Source: Deltaproteobacteria bacterium
GTDB taxonomy: Bacteria > Desulfobacterota > Binatia > UBA9968
Length of the DNA stretch: 53,729 bases
Reading direction: 5' to 3'
Assembly (NCBI GenBank): GCA_009692615.1
Contig: SHYW01000024.1
Coordinates: 1 to 53,729, forward strand
The notes beneath the pieces were generated by a model that saw nothing but the letters and a program-made list of their open reading frames with translations, was not told where the DNA came from and did not search any database. Below, in pieces: positions 8,593 through 17,654 of the stretch. The translations under genes were made by a program, and so were the position numbers. Within the stretch, counting starts at the first letter, position 1, and each line of letters starts with the position of its first letter.

Positions 8593-8668
8593 CTCTCGCC
8601 AAGGCGCCAAGACGCAAAGTTCGGGAATTATAATTCCTAACCTTAGCGCCTTTGCGCCTTGGCGAGAG
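8593..8668. repeat. Palindromic intergenic repeat, family A copy 1
   Basis: Outer arms CTCTCGCCAAGGCGC (8593-8607) and GCGCCTTGGCGAGAG (8654-8668) are perfect 15-bp inverted repeats. The interior holds AAGTTCGGGAATTATAATTCC and a second arm pair. Related copies lie near 32171 and 50174. On the RNA level it would fold between the ftsK and RNase J units. Confidence 0.85.
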
Positions 8669-8681
8669 TCATTATTCGTTC

Positions 8682-10337
8682 CTAGGTTTCGATAATATAC
8701 GGCAGCACCAACGGGTGGCGTTCGAGTTTTTTGCGGAAAAAACGGCGCAACACTTTGCGCACTTCCTCTTTTAGCTCGGTGGGATCGGTGCGGGTTTCGT
8801 GGTTCATGTTGTTCAACGCCAAGAGCACTTCGCGCTTGGCGCTCTCCATAACTTCCTCGCTCGCTTCGGCGAGCATGAAGCCGCGTGAGATCAGCTCCGG
8901 GCCGGCGACCAATTCGCCCGACTGTTGATGGATAGCCATCACCGCCAGCACCATGCCGCCTTCGGAAAGGTGGCGCCGGTCGCGGATCACCACATCGCCG
9001 ACATCGCCGACCCCTTTGCCGTCGACAAACACCCGGCCGACTTGGATCGGTTTAACTTTCTTTGCGCTCTTGGCGGTGAGCTCCAGCACGTCACCGTCTT
9101 CGAGCAGAAACAGGTTCTCTTCCGGCAGGCCGACATCCTGGGCCAAGCGGCGGTGGCGCACCAGGTGGCGATACTCGCCGTGGATCGGCACGAAGTAGCG
9201 CGGCCGAGTGAGCTGCAACATGGTTTTCAATTCTTCTTGGCTGGCGTGGCCCGAAACATGGATTTCCGAAACCTTCTCGTAGTGCACCGCCGCGCCGCGC
9301 CGGTATAGATGATTGATTAAATTCGAAATCGTCTTTTCGTTGCCGGGGATAAATTTTGACGAGAGAATCACGGTGTCGCCGGCCTCGACTTTGATCGTCT
9401 TGTGATCGTTCAGGGCGATGCGGTGCAGCGCCGACATCGGTTCGCCTTGGCTGCCGGTGGTGAGAAACGTCAATTTGTCCGCCGGCAAATCTTGCCAGCG
9501 CTCGCTCTCGGTCATAAAATTACGCGGCAGATGGAGATATCCCAAGTCGGCGGCGACCTGGCTATTGCGAATCATGCTGCGGCCGCTGAGCACGACGCGC
9601 CGGTCGCACATTTCTGAGATGTCGATGATCTGCTGGATTCGCGGGATGCTCGATGAAAAAGTCGACACCAACACTTTGCCGGCGCTGTTTTGAATGATCC
9701 GCTCCAGCTCGGGCGCCACGGTACGCTCGGACGGCGTATGGCCCGGCCGTTCGACATTGGTGGAGTCCGAGAGCAACAGCAGCACGCCCTTTTCGCCGTA
9801 GGCGGCGAAGCGTTGGAAGTCGAACATCTCGCCTTCCATGGGCGTGTTGTCGATTTTGAAATCGCCGGTATGAATGATCGTTCCCACCGGAGTTTCGATC
9901 GCCAGCGCTAGACAGTCCATCAAACTATGGGTGACCCGGATACCTTCCAAGCGAAACGGCGCGATGTCCCAAGGCTGGCCGGCGGCGATCTCATGCACTT
10001 CGGCGCTATCTTCGAGGTTGTGCTCGGTTAACTTATTTGCCAGCAAACCGAGGGTCAGCCGCGAGCCGTAAATCGGCACGTCGAGATGTTTCAAAATATA
10101 CGGCAGCGCGCCGACATGATCCTCATGGGCGTGAGTGAGAACGATCGCTTTGAGCTTGTCGCTGTTTTCGAGCAAGTAGCTGACATCGGGAATGACCAAA
10201 TCGATGCCGAGTAGATTGGCTTCGGGAAACATCAAGCCACAGTCGACGGCGATGGCCGCGTCGCCGTATTCGATCAGCATCATGTTGAGGCCGAACTCGC
10301 CGAGGCCGCCCAGCGGTATGATTCGTACTGGATCCAT
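8682..10337 (-). CDS. rnj: Ribonuclease J
   Basis: A 551-residue beta-CASP metallo-beta-lactamase ribonuclease with 5'-exo and endonuclease activity in mRNA decay and rRNA maturation. The zinc motif HAHEDH is at 69-74 (LTHAHEDHVGALPY). Further signatures are VDCGLMFPE (31-39), LLLLSDSTN, GSQGEPMSAL, the VSGHASQEEL metal-loop motif, and IHGEYRHL near 375-385. A C-terminal domain of about 110 residues follows. RNase J in a Gram-negative genome is expected for deltaproteobacteria-like lineages. Its stop lies 14 bp beyond repeat A. The start is 6 bp downstream of the plsC-like stop, so the two form one transcript. Confidence 0.94.
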   Translation of the reverse strand: MDPVRIIPLGGLGEFGLNMMLIEYGDAAIAVDCGLMFPEANLLGIDLVIPDVSYLLENSDKLKAIVLTHAHEDHVGALPYILKHLDVPIYGSRLTLGLLANKLTEHNLEDSAEVHEIAAGQPWDIAPFRLEGIRVTHSLMDCLALAIETPVGTIIHTGDFKIDNTPMEGEMFDFQRFAAYGEKGVLLLLSDSTNVERPGHTPSERTVAPELERIIQNSAGKVLVSTFSSSIPRIQQIIDISEMCDRRVVLSGRSMIRNSQVAADLGYLHLPRNFMTESERWQDLPADKLTFLTTGSQGEPMSALHRIALNDHKTIKVEAGDTVILSSKFIPGNEKTISNLINHLYRRGAAVHYEKVSEIHVSGHASQEELKTMLQLTRPRYFVPIHGEYRHLVRHRRLAQDVGLPEENLFLLEDGDVLELTAKSAKKVKPIQVGRVFVDGKGVGDVGDVVIRDRRHLSEGGMVLAVMAIHQQSGELVAGPELISRGFMLAEASEEVMESAKREVLLALNNMNHETRTDPTELKEEVRKVLRRFFRKKLERHPLVLPYIIET

Positions 10338-10343
10338 AAAATA

Positions 10344-11135
10344 TTAAATACCCTGTTTCTCCATCGCCTGGTGGCGCACCCTCAATGGCTCAGACGGCTC
10401 GATGGATTCGCCATCTCTGCGGGCCAGCTCGATTGAATGATTCAAATGGCCGGCGATCACATCGCGCACTTGATTGGACAACAAACGGAGATTCCCTGGA
10501 CGAAACCCTTCGACTGCCACAGGCTTCTCGATTACGACTTTGACGATTCCCGAGCCTAGGCGCCAGCTGTCCGCGGGCAACAGCGCGCCGCTGCCGCTGA
10601 TAGCGATGGGCACGACCGGCGTCTGGGTTTGCACGGCGAGCAGAAAGCCGCCTTTTTTAAAGCGCTGCAACGCGCCGGTGCGGCTGCGCGTGCCTTCAGG
10701 GAAAACAACCAGAGAAATGCCCGCCGCCAAGCGCTCCTTGGCCCGGGCTAAGCTTTTGAGCGCGTCCCGCGGATCTTTGCGGTCCACGGTCACATGCTTG
10801 GCCGCCCACATGGCCCAGCCAAAAAACGGTACGCGGAGCAATTCTTTCTTAGCCAGCCAGCGCAGTTGAAACGGCCGCAGCGCCTGCACTAACACCGGTA
10901 TGTCGATGTTGCTCTGGTGATTGACGATGAAAATATATGGGCGCTGCGGATCGATGTTGTCCAATCCCTCGACTTTCAACGAAATCCCACCGACGCGCAG
11001 GATCAACCAGGTCCACAGCCGATTGATGCCGTAGATGCGTTTGCCGTGCGCTTCAAATAATCCGAATAAAATCGTCGCTAGCGAAAGTAAAACAGTGATC
11101 AGCGCGAGAAACGTCAGCTGGAAGAAATATAGCAT
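10344..11135 (-). CDS. plsC: 1-acyl-sn-glycerol-3-phosphate acyltransferase (PlsC family)
   Basis: A 263-residue membrane acyltransferase that converts lysophosphatidate to phosphatidate. It has an N-terminal membrane helix (2-27), the catalytic NHQSNID box (72-78; His73, Asp78), and the FPEGTRSR substrate box near residue 145. A PVVPIAISG motif follows. The ATG at 11135 is preferred over a TTG one codon upstream. PlsC homologues vary in substrate, so lyso-ornithine-lipid acylation cannot be excluded. It is first in a two-gene unit with RNase J, an arrangement I would treat as co-transcription rather than shared function. Confidence 0.9.
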   Translation of the reverse strand: MLYFFQLTFLALITVLLSLATILFGLFEAHGKRIYGINRLWTWLILRVGGISLKVEGLDNIDPQRPYIFIVNHQSNIDIPVLVQALRPFQLRWLAKKELLRVPFFGWAMWAAKHVTVDRKDPRDALKSLARAKERLAAGISLVVFPEGTRSRTGALQRFKKGGFLLAVQTQTPVVPIAISGSGALLPADSWRLGSGIVKVVIEKPVAVEGFRPGNLRLLSNQVRDVIAGHLNHSIELARRDGESIEPSEPLRVRHQAMEKQGI

Positions 11136-11338
11136 CAAATTTCAAGTCGGATTTGAGCGGAACTCGGCACTGAAACTAGCAGGGTTATCTTAGAGGACGG
11201 GCTGGCAAAAAGCAATGTGTGGAAACTCGGCCGGCAGGCGAAAACTCTTATTGACTTTGGCGCTCAACTCTCCGTATTGTCAGCGGACTTGATTCATTCC
11301 AATTACCGGACATCTGGTTTCTAAAAAGGAGATTGACT

Positions 11339-12787
11339 TTGGGAAAGCTCATCGCTTGGCTGCTTTCGTTCGGCCTACTCGGTTGCGCTTCGACGTTAAG
11401 CCAGCGCGCGGGTATGGTTCCCGAAGCCAAAGACATGGCGCTGGTGGGCTACAACGATTTGCAGAATCGCTCGGCCTACCAACCGATCATTCACCGCCAG
11501 GGCAACCGCTTCATCGCCTACATCGGCCATCACGGCGGCTCAGCGTTAAATCCTCTGACCGGCAAGGTGGAAGCCAACGGCACCTCGATCGTCGATGTCA
11601 GCGATCCACGCAGTGCAAAATATTTAGCGCATTTCCCGGGCTCTTCCGCCGGTTCGGGCGAAGCTGGCGGGGAGCAAATGTTGCGCGCTTGCGATGGCAA
11701 GGATTTGCCCAAGGGCGATGCCAAGAAAACTTATCTGCTGCGCAGTTTCGGCAACGAAGGCCACGAAGTCTTGGACGTCACCGACCCAGCCAAGCCGGCG
11801 CTGCTGACGAAAATAATCTCCGGGCTCACCTCTACGCATAAAAACTGGTGGGAGTGCGATACCGGCATCGCCTATCTGGTTTCCTATAAAAAAGATGAAG
11901 GCTGGCGCAGCCGCGGCGTGAAAATCTACGACCTCAGCGACCCGGCGCGGCCGCGCTACATTCGCGACTTCGGATTGGTTGGCCAAGAGCCTGGATCCAA
12001 GATCGAACCCGTGCCGCAGTCTCTGCACGGACCGATCCGGTTGGGCAACCGGGTTTATTTCGGCTACGGCTCGAGCAACGCCGGGACCATGCAGATCGTC
12101 GACCGGGAAAAATTACTCAAGGGCAATCCTGCGGTGAAAGATCCCTTCGCGCCGACGCCGGAGAATCTACGCTATCCGGAAATCTCGCGCTTGGAACTTT
12201 ATCCCAACACTGGCGCGCACACCGCGTTTCCGGTGCTCGGCATGACGATGCCGGAGTTCGCCAAGATGGAGAAAGGCAAAAGCGCCGACTTCGTGGTGAT
12301 CGTCACCGAAGCAACGCAGAACGAATGCCGCGAGTTTCGCCACCCGGTTTTTTTCGCCGATATCAGCGACGAAAAACGGCCGTTTTCAGTTTCAAACTTC
12401 GATGTCATCGAGTCCAGCGGCGATTATTGCGGCCGCGGCGGACGCTTCGGCGCCCACGCCAGCAACGAATCGTTCACGCCGATCTATTACAAGCGCATGA
12501 TCTTCGTCACCTACTTCAACGCGGGGGTGCGCGCCGTCGATATCCGCGACCCGTACCGGCCGAAAGAAGTCGGTTACTACATTCCCGCGATCACCGACAA
12601 AACCGATAAGCGTTGCGTGCCCAATCCGGGCGGCGGCGAGAGCTGCAAGGTCGCGATCCAAAGTAACAACGTCGAAGTCGACGATCGCGGATTGATCTAC
12701 GTTGCCGACCGCGCCAATACCGGCATGCATATTTTGGAACTCACCGGCGCGGCGCGCAAGGTTGCCAATTTTCCCGATGGCAAGTGA
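11339..12787 (+). CDS. LVIVD-type beta-propeller lipoprotein
   Basis: A 482-residue predicted lipoprotein. The start is TTG 11339, seven bases after AAGGAG; a TTG at 11333 is too close to that site. The signal has lipobox LLGC (Cys about residue 16). The body repeats motifs such as TSIVDVSDPRSAKYLAHF, EVLDVTDPAKPALL, VKIYDLSDPARPRYIRDF, FADISDEKRPF, AVDIRDPYRPKEVGYY and VADRANTGMHILEL. These xxVxDxSDPxxP units are LVIVD-like blades of a surface beta-propeller. Paired cysteines (CDGKD, CDTG, CGRGG, CVPNPGGGESC) suggest disulfides. Function is unknown; homologues of this type are annotated only as LVIVD repeat proteins. Confidence 0.82.
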   Translation: MGKLIAWLLSFGLLGCASTLSQRAGMVPEAKDMALVGYNDLQNRSAYQPIIHRQGNRFIAYIGHHGGSALNPLTGKVEANGTSIVDVSDPRSAKYLAHFPGSSAGSGEAGGEQMLRACDGKDLPKGDAKKTYLLRSFGNEGHEVLDVTDPAKPALLTKIISGLTSTHKNWWECDTGIAYLVSYKKDEGWRSRGVKIYDLSDPARPRYIRDFGLVGQEPGSKIEPVPQSLHGPIRLGNRVYFGYGSSNAGTMQIVDREKLLKGNPAVKDPFAPTPENLRYPEISRLELYPNTGAHTAFPVLGMTMPEFAKMEKGKSADFVVIVTEATQNECREFRHPVFFADISDEKRPFSVSNFDVIESSGDYCGRGGRFGAHASNESFTPIYYKRMIFVTYFNAGVRAVDIRDPYRPKEVGYYIPAITDKTDKRCVPNPGGGESCKVAIQSNNVEVDDRGLIYVADRANTGMHILELTGAARKVANFPDGK

Positions 12788-12868
12788 TCCGTCATTGACT
12801 CGGTGCAATGGCGGGGATAAGTTGATTTCACTTTTTCTCGCGTAGGTCATTTCCGCTCGGAGGCATTC

Positions 12869-13309
12869 ATGTCCGTCAACAAAGTGATTTTGGTCGGCCG
12901 TTTGGGCAAAGATCCGGAAGTGCGCTTTACCAACACCGGTAGCGCGGTGGGAAATTTTTCCATTGCTACCTCGGAGATTTGGAACGACCGAGAGGGCAAA
13001 CGCCAAGAGCGCACCGAGTGGCACAACATCGTGGTATGGGGCAAACAGGCCGAGCATTGCGGCCAATATTTGGCGAAGGGCCGTGAAGTGTATGTCGAAG
13101 GCAGCATTCGCACGCGCAGCTACGACGACAAAAACACCGGCGCAAAACGCTACATTACCGAAATCGTCGCCCAGCGCATTCAATTCTTGGGCGGCGGAGG
13201 GGGCGCGCGCACGGCGCCCGCAGCTGACGCCGGCCACGCCGACGATATGAGCATGGCGAGCGGTATGGGCGGCGGCCAAGCGCCGGCGGACGACGATATT
13301 CCGTTTTGA
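12869..13309 (+). CDS. ssb: Single-stranded DNA-binding protein
   Basis: A 146-residue SSB with an OB fold (about 1-110: [52 protein letters not shown]), a short Gly/Ala-rich linker, and the acidic tail DDDIPF that docks replication and repair partners. ATG 12869 has GGAGG upstream. The short linker is ordinary for non-enteric bacteria. It stands alone on the plus strand, 81 bp after the LVIVD gene. A long open frame on the opposite strand is a codon-bias shadow. Confidence 0.96.
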   Translation: MSVNKVILVGRLGKDPEVRFTNTGSAVGNFSIATSEIWNDREGKRQERTEWHNIVVWGKQAEHCGQYLAKGREVYVEGSIRTRSYDDKNTGAKRYITEIVAQRIQFLGGGGGARTAPAADAGHADDMSMASGMGGGQAPADDDIPF

Positions 13310-13378
13310 TTGCTCTAGCCGAGTAGCGCCGCGAAGTTATTCCTACCAGCCGTCAGATTTCAAGCTTAAGTCAAAGAC

Positions 13379-15301
13379 ATGGATCGACCGCCGCTTGACA
13401 ATATCGATGTCGACGCCGCGTTGCGGACGATTCTCGAAGGTGCCGCGACCCACACCGGCACGGAATTTTTTCGAGCTTTAGTTCTCAATCTCGCCCGCGC
13501 TCTCAAAACTCATGGCGCCTGGGTTACCGAATATATTTCCGAGCGGCGCGCGCTCAAACCATTCGCCTTTTGGTTGGGCGAGGGTTGGATCGATATGGCG
13601 GAAATGCCAGTGAAGGGCACGGCTTGCGAGACCGTGGTCGAAGATCGTCGACTGGTTCATATCCCTAAAATCTAATTGAACTCTACCCTGACAGTCCAAC
13701 CGCGCGCGCGACCGGCGTGGCTAGCTACATGGGCGTGCCGTTGCTCGACCTCGATGACCCGGTCCTCGGCCATTTGGCGGTGCTCGATCTGCGGCCCATG
13801 CCGGCCGAACCGCGGATGCAGGCGGTGTCAAATATTTGCCGCGCGCGCCGCCGCGGAGCTGCGCCGGCTCCGCGCCGAAGCGCAGATGCGTGAGCGCGAA
13901 CAGAAGCTGTTTCGGCTTATCGGTGGCGCCATGGATGCGATCATTGAGCTAGATCGCGATTTGGCAATCACGTAAATCAATCCCACCGCGGAAAAAGTCT
14001 TCACTTGCGGTCCGGAAGAACTGGACGGACGAACGTTTAGCCAATTTCTCGTGCCCGAGGCGCGCGACAAATTGGCGCGCTTGATCTCCGATCTCGACAG
14101 CCGCTCCGACGGTCAACGCTCGCTGTGGATCGCCGGCGGCCTCGATGTCAGCACGCCGGACGGAATCAAGTTTCGCGCCGAGGCGACCTTGTCGCGCTTC
14201 GATGTCGAGCGCGAGCCGTTTTACACTTTGATCCTGCGCAACGTCAACGAACGGCTTGAAGCCGAGCAGAAAACTCATTCGCTCACGGTGGAAACCGAAT
14301 ATCTGCGCGAAGAGCTGAAAACGCTGGCGGGCGGCGATGAAATCATCGGCCAGAGCGAGGCGCTGCGCAAGGTTCTACGCGACGTGCAAGAAGTCGCCGG
14401 CACCGATGCCACGGTGTTGCTGCTCGGCGAGACCGGCACGGGTAAAGAAGTGATCGCCCGGGCGATCCAGCGCGCCAGCCGGCGGCAGCACAAGCCGCTG
14501 GTCAAGGTGAACTGTGCGGCGATCCCGGCGACATTGATCGAGAGCGAATTTTTCGGCCACGAAGCGGGCGCGTTCACCGGCGCGACCAAAAAGCGCGACG
14601 GCAGATTCGCCTTGGCCCATGGCGGCACGATCTTTCTCGACGAAGTAGCGGAACTACCGCTTGATTTGCAGAGTAAACTTCTGCGCGTGCTGCAAGAAGG
14701 CGAGTTCGAACCAGTGGGCAGATCGCAGACGCGCAAAGTTGACGTACTCGTTTTGGCGGCGACCAATCGCGATCTGGCGCTCGCTGTCAGCGAGGGTAAA
14801 TTTCGCGAAGATCTTTACTATCGTTTGAACGTTTTTCCGATCGAGCTGCCGGCGCTGCGCGAACGGCGCGACGATATCGGCATGCTCGCCAACGCCTTCG
14901 CGCAAAAAATTGCTAAAACCATGGGCCGGTCGCTAGAGACATTGTCCGCGGATAACTTGCGCCGACTCGAAGCCTATCATTGGCCCGGTAATGTGCGCGA
15001 GCTGCAAAATATTATCGAGCGCGCGGTGATCACTTCCCATGACGGCAAACTCAATCTTGACCGCGCCTTGCCGGAAAGCGTCGGTGCCACCGCCGCCGCG
15101 TTAAGTAACCCGCCAACGCCAAACCAACGCGTGCTCAGTGCCAAAGAGATCGAAGACATAGAGCGGCAGAACTTGATCGCTGCTCTGGAAGCCTGCGACT
15201 GGAAAGTTGCCGGTGATAACGGTGCGGCAAAGCTTCTCGGTATCAAACCCACCACGCTGAGCTCGCGCATCAAAGCGCTCGGCATCGCCCGCCAGCGCTA
15301 A
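13379..15301 (+). pseudogene. Sigma-54-dependent activator (GAF-PAS-AAA-Fis), disrupted
   Basis: Enhancer-binding activator in pieces. The GAF part starts at ATG 13379 and runs to TAA 13673. The reading then continues one frame over (LIELYPDSPTARATGVASYMGVPLLDL) from about 13670 to 13828 and returns to the first frame (QIFAARAAAELRRL). This implies a 1-nt deletion and a compensating 1-nt insertion. A further in-frame TAA at 13973 interrupts the PAS domain between LAIT and INPTAEKVF, where Tyr is expected. The rest is intact: Walker A GETGTGKE, the sigma-54 contact loop GAFTGA, WPGNVREL, and a Fis-type helix-turn-helix ending IKALGIARQR. A restart at ATG 14051 would give a 416-residue AAA-Fis protein lacking GAF and most of PAS. 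The downstream sigma-54 promoter is its likely target. Confidence 0.85.
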
Positions 15302-15331
15302 TCCATTTACGAAATCTCAATTTCGGTCCTC

Positions 15332-15360
15332 ACGAGTTTTCGTGGATTACGAAAACTCGT
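15332..15360. promoter_or_regulatory. Perfect 12-bp palindrome, candidate activator (UAS) site
   Basis: ACGAGTTTTCGT (15332-15343), GGATT, ACGAAAACTCGT (15349-15360). Its centre is about 107 bp upstream of the expected start of the sigma-54 promoter at 15427, the usual distance for an enhancer. A smaller CGAAAT/ATTTCG hairpin lies just upstream (about 15310-15325). No T-run follows, so it is a poor terminator. Confidence 0.6.
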
Positions 15361-15426
15361 TTCGTCATTTCTCTCTTAATTTTGTCTAAGTTTCTGTTTT
15401 TTTGTGAAAAATATTTTCGCGATCGC

Positions 15427-15443
15427 TTGGCACAATTCCCGCT
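15427..15443 (+). promoter_or_regulatory. Sigma-54 (-24/-12) promoter
   Basis: TTGGCACAATTCCCGCT has the perfect -24 element TTGGCAC and a -12 GC, with exactly 10 nt between GG and GC as the family requires. It lies 45 bp before the AAAGGAGG ribosome site of the acyl-CoA-dehydrogenase-like gene and downstream of a sigma-54 activator gene. Confidence 0.78.
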
Positions 15444-15569
15444 ATAGGTCTGGGCAGATAGTCGATGGCGGAAAATCGACAAATCTAAAGGAGGATAGCC
15501 AGGTTACAGACAGCGGTAAAATTCAACGAGGGCGCGACAATCCAACCGGCGGAATATCTGCGCGGTGCG

Positions 15570-16664
15570 ATGGCGGAACTGGCACCGCGCTTCGCGGCGC
15601 GGGCGGCTGAAGCTGACGAGAACGATCGCTTCGTCGCCGCCAATTACGTTGACCTCAAGGCGCAGGGTTTCGTTTCAGCCGGTGTGCCTGTCGAACTAGG
15701 CGGTCTCGGCGCGAGCCATGCGGAATTATGCGAGATGCTCCGTACCTTGGCGCACTCATGCGGTTCGACGGCGTTGGCGCTGTCCATGCACACCCATCAG
15801 GTGGCGACCAACGCGTGGCGCTGGTGTCATCAGAAAGCGCCGGTCGATGGTTTGCTCAAGCGCGTGGCAGTGGAAAATTTGATTCTCTTGAGCAGCGGCG
15901 GTTCGGATTGGCTCAAGGGCGCGGGCAGCGCGACTAAAATCGACGGCGGTTATCGAATCAACGCGCGAAAGATATTTTCCAGCGGCGCGCCGGCGGGCGA
16001 TCTGTTGATGACCAGCGCAGTCTACGACGATCCCGAAACCGGACCGACAGTGTTCCATTTCGCCGTGCCGATGAAGGCCGAAGGGGTGAAGGTTCTCAAT
16101 ACCTGGAAAGTCATGGGCATGCGCGGCACGGGTTCGCATGACATCGAGCTGAACAATGTTTTTGTCGCCGACGCGGCGATCGGCGTCAAACGGCCGCAAG
16201 GAAAGTGGCATCCGCTGTTTCACATTATTTCGATGATCGCTTTTCCATTGGTTTACTCGGCGTATCTCGGCGTTGCCGAGGCGGCGCGCGATCTGGTCGT
16301 CGATAACGCCGGCAAACGCAAAACGGATTACCATTCAATCGATCTGATCGGCGCCATGGATAACGAGTTGACGATGGCTCGGTTGGCGCTCCAAGATATG
16401 ATCGCCGTGGCGGCAAAAAATGATCCGGGGTTGGTGATCACCAATCGCATCATGACCGGTCGCACGCTGGTCGCGCGCGGTGTGCTGCAAACCGTGGAAC
16501 TGGCGATGGAGGTCGCTGGCGGCGGCACGTTCAATCGTTCCGCAGGGTTGGAAAGACTTTTCCGCGATGCTCAGGCGACGCGCTTTCATCCGCTGCGCGA
16601 AGGCGGGCAAAAAACTTATGCTGGACGGATGGCGTTGGGCTTGGATGTCGACGAGGTGACTTGA
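15570..16664 (+). CDS. Acyl-CoA dehydrogenase-family flavoprotein
   Basis: 364 residues from ATG 15570, but coding sequence clearly extends upstream (LQTAVKFNEGATIQPAEYLRG) to about 15504. There TTA sits 9 nt after AAAGGAGG where a TTG start would be expected. Family features: N-terminal helical domain, middle beta domain with LLSSGGSDWLKG, ARKIFSSGAPAGDLL and KVMGMRGTGSHDIEL, and a C-terminal four-helix bundle with GGGTFNRSAGLERLFRDAQATRFHPLREG. The FHPLREG end and sigma-54 control recall the DszC/SfnB-type flavin monooxygenase branch, used for sulfur or nitrogen scavenging, rather than a beta-oxidation enzyme; this is an inference. FAD or FMN binding is expected. Confidence 0.82.
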   Translation: MAELAPRFAARAAEADENDRFVAANYVDLKAQGFVSAGVPVELGGLGASHAELCEMLRTLAHSCGSTALALSMHTHQVATNAWRWCHQKAPVDGLLKRVAVENLILLSSGGSDWLKGAGSATKIDGGYRINARKIFSSGAPAGDLLMTSAVYDDPETGPTVFHFAVPMKAEGVKVLNTWKVMGMRGTGSHDIELNNVFVADAAIGVKRPQGKWHPLFHIISMIAFPLVYSAYLGVAEAARDLVVDNAGKRKTDYHSIDLIGAMDNELTMARLALQDMIAVAAKNDPGLVITNRIMTGRTLVARGVLQTVELAMEVAGGGTFNRSAGLERLFRDAQATRFHPLREGGQKTYAGRMALGLDVDEVT

Positions 16665-16676
16665 CCGCCAAACGTT

Positions 16677-17654
16677 TCACGCCACCAGATTGCGCGGCTC
16701 GCCGCGGAGAAAAGCTTCGACGTTGGCTTTGACTTCGATCAGCAATCGTTGGCGCGCTTCCCGCGCGCTCCAGGCGGTGTGCGGTGTGACCAGCAGATTG
16801 GGCAATTCGCTGGCGGCGAGAACGATCGGATGATCCGGTGGCGGCGGTTCCTTGGAAATTACATCGAGGGCCGCCGCGGCGATTTTTTTGCTGCGCAGTG
16901 CGTCGATCAGCGCGGCTTCGTCGATCAGCGCGCCGCGGGCGGTGTTGATCAGCAATGCCGTCGGTTTCATCAGAGCGAGCGACTGCTCATTGATGAGATT
17001 TTTCGTCTCCGGCGTCAGCGGACAGTGGAGTGTGACGATGTCGGCTTGGCGCAGCAATTCGTTCACTGCCATTCGATCCGTTGCAATGGGCTCATTGGTT
17101 CCCGGTCTCGCCGCGATCAAAATCTCCATGCCGAAGCCGCGCGCCATTTGCGCCACGGCTCGGCCGATGTTGCCGTAACCGATGATGCCGAGTTTTTTGC
17201 CGGACAATTCGAGAATCGGAAATGTCAGCAGCGTGAAGACGGGACTTTTCTGCCATTCGCCTGCTATTACAGTGTTGCCATATTCTGCGGCGCGGGTCGC
17301 CAATTCTAAAATCAGTGCGAGGGTGAACTGCGCCACGGATTGCGTCGCGTAGCCCGGCACGTTGCAGACTTTGACGCCGCGCTTCGCTGCTTCCTCTTTG
17401 TCGATGATGTCGGTGCCGGTGGCGGCGACGGCGATCAGTTTCAGATCGCGCGCTTCAGGGGAGTTTAAAATCGCTTTGTCAATGACGGCCTTGTTGGTGA
17501 CGGCAATCGTCTGGCCGGCGATTCGTTCGATGGTTTCGGCGGGACTGGTGACCTGATGCACCGTGCAATTCCACGCGTTGGTAAAAAGTTCCAGCGGCAT
17601 GTCGCCGTAGGTGGCGGCGTCGAGAAAGACGATTCTAATCTTCGGCGCGCTCAT
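16677..17654 (-). CDS. D-2-hydroxyacid dehydrogenase, NAD-dependent
   Basis: A 325-residue reductase of the D-isomer-specific 2-hydroxyacid dehydrogenase family (glycerate/hydroxypyruvate or glyoxylate reductase type). The Rossmann motif GYGNIG (159-164) is followed by signature blocks LKLIAVAATGTD and LGIIGYGNIGRAVAQMA. The catalytic set is Arg240 (INTARGALID), Glu269 (SKEPP) and His292 (TPHTAWSA). The ATG overlaps the mazG stop by 4 bp (17651-17654), so the two are translationally coupled. It converges with the acyl-CoA-dehydrogenase-like gene across a 12-bp gap. The physiological substrate cannot be read from sequence. Confidence 0.92.
   Translation of the reverse strand: MSAPKIRIVFLDAATYGDMPLELFTNAWNCTVHQVTSPAETIERIAGQTIAVTNKAVIDKAILNSPEARDLKLIAVAATGTDIIDKEEAAKRGVKVCNVPGYATQSVAQFTLALILELATRAAEYGNTVIAGEWQKSPVFTLLTFPILELSGKKLGIIGYGNIGRAVAQMARGFGMEILIAARPGTNEPIATDRMAVNELLRQADIVTLHCPLTPETKNLINEQSLALMKPTALLINTARGALIDEAALIDALRSKKIAAAALDVISKEPPPPDHPIVLAASELPNLLVTPHTAWSAREARQRLLIEVKANVEAFLRGEPRNLVA

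Noticed and set aside
12392-13279. A 295-codon open frame on the minus strand across ssb
   Set aside because: Antisense to the clear SSB gene; low-complexity His/Ala/Arg-rich translation is typical of a GC-bias shadow.
13379-13675. Separate 98-codon GAF protein rather than part of the activator
   Set aside because: The GAF sequence continues one frame over and rejoins the activator frame, so it is one disrupted gene.
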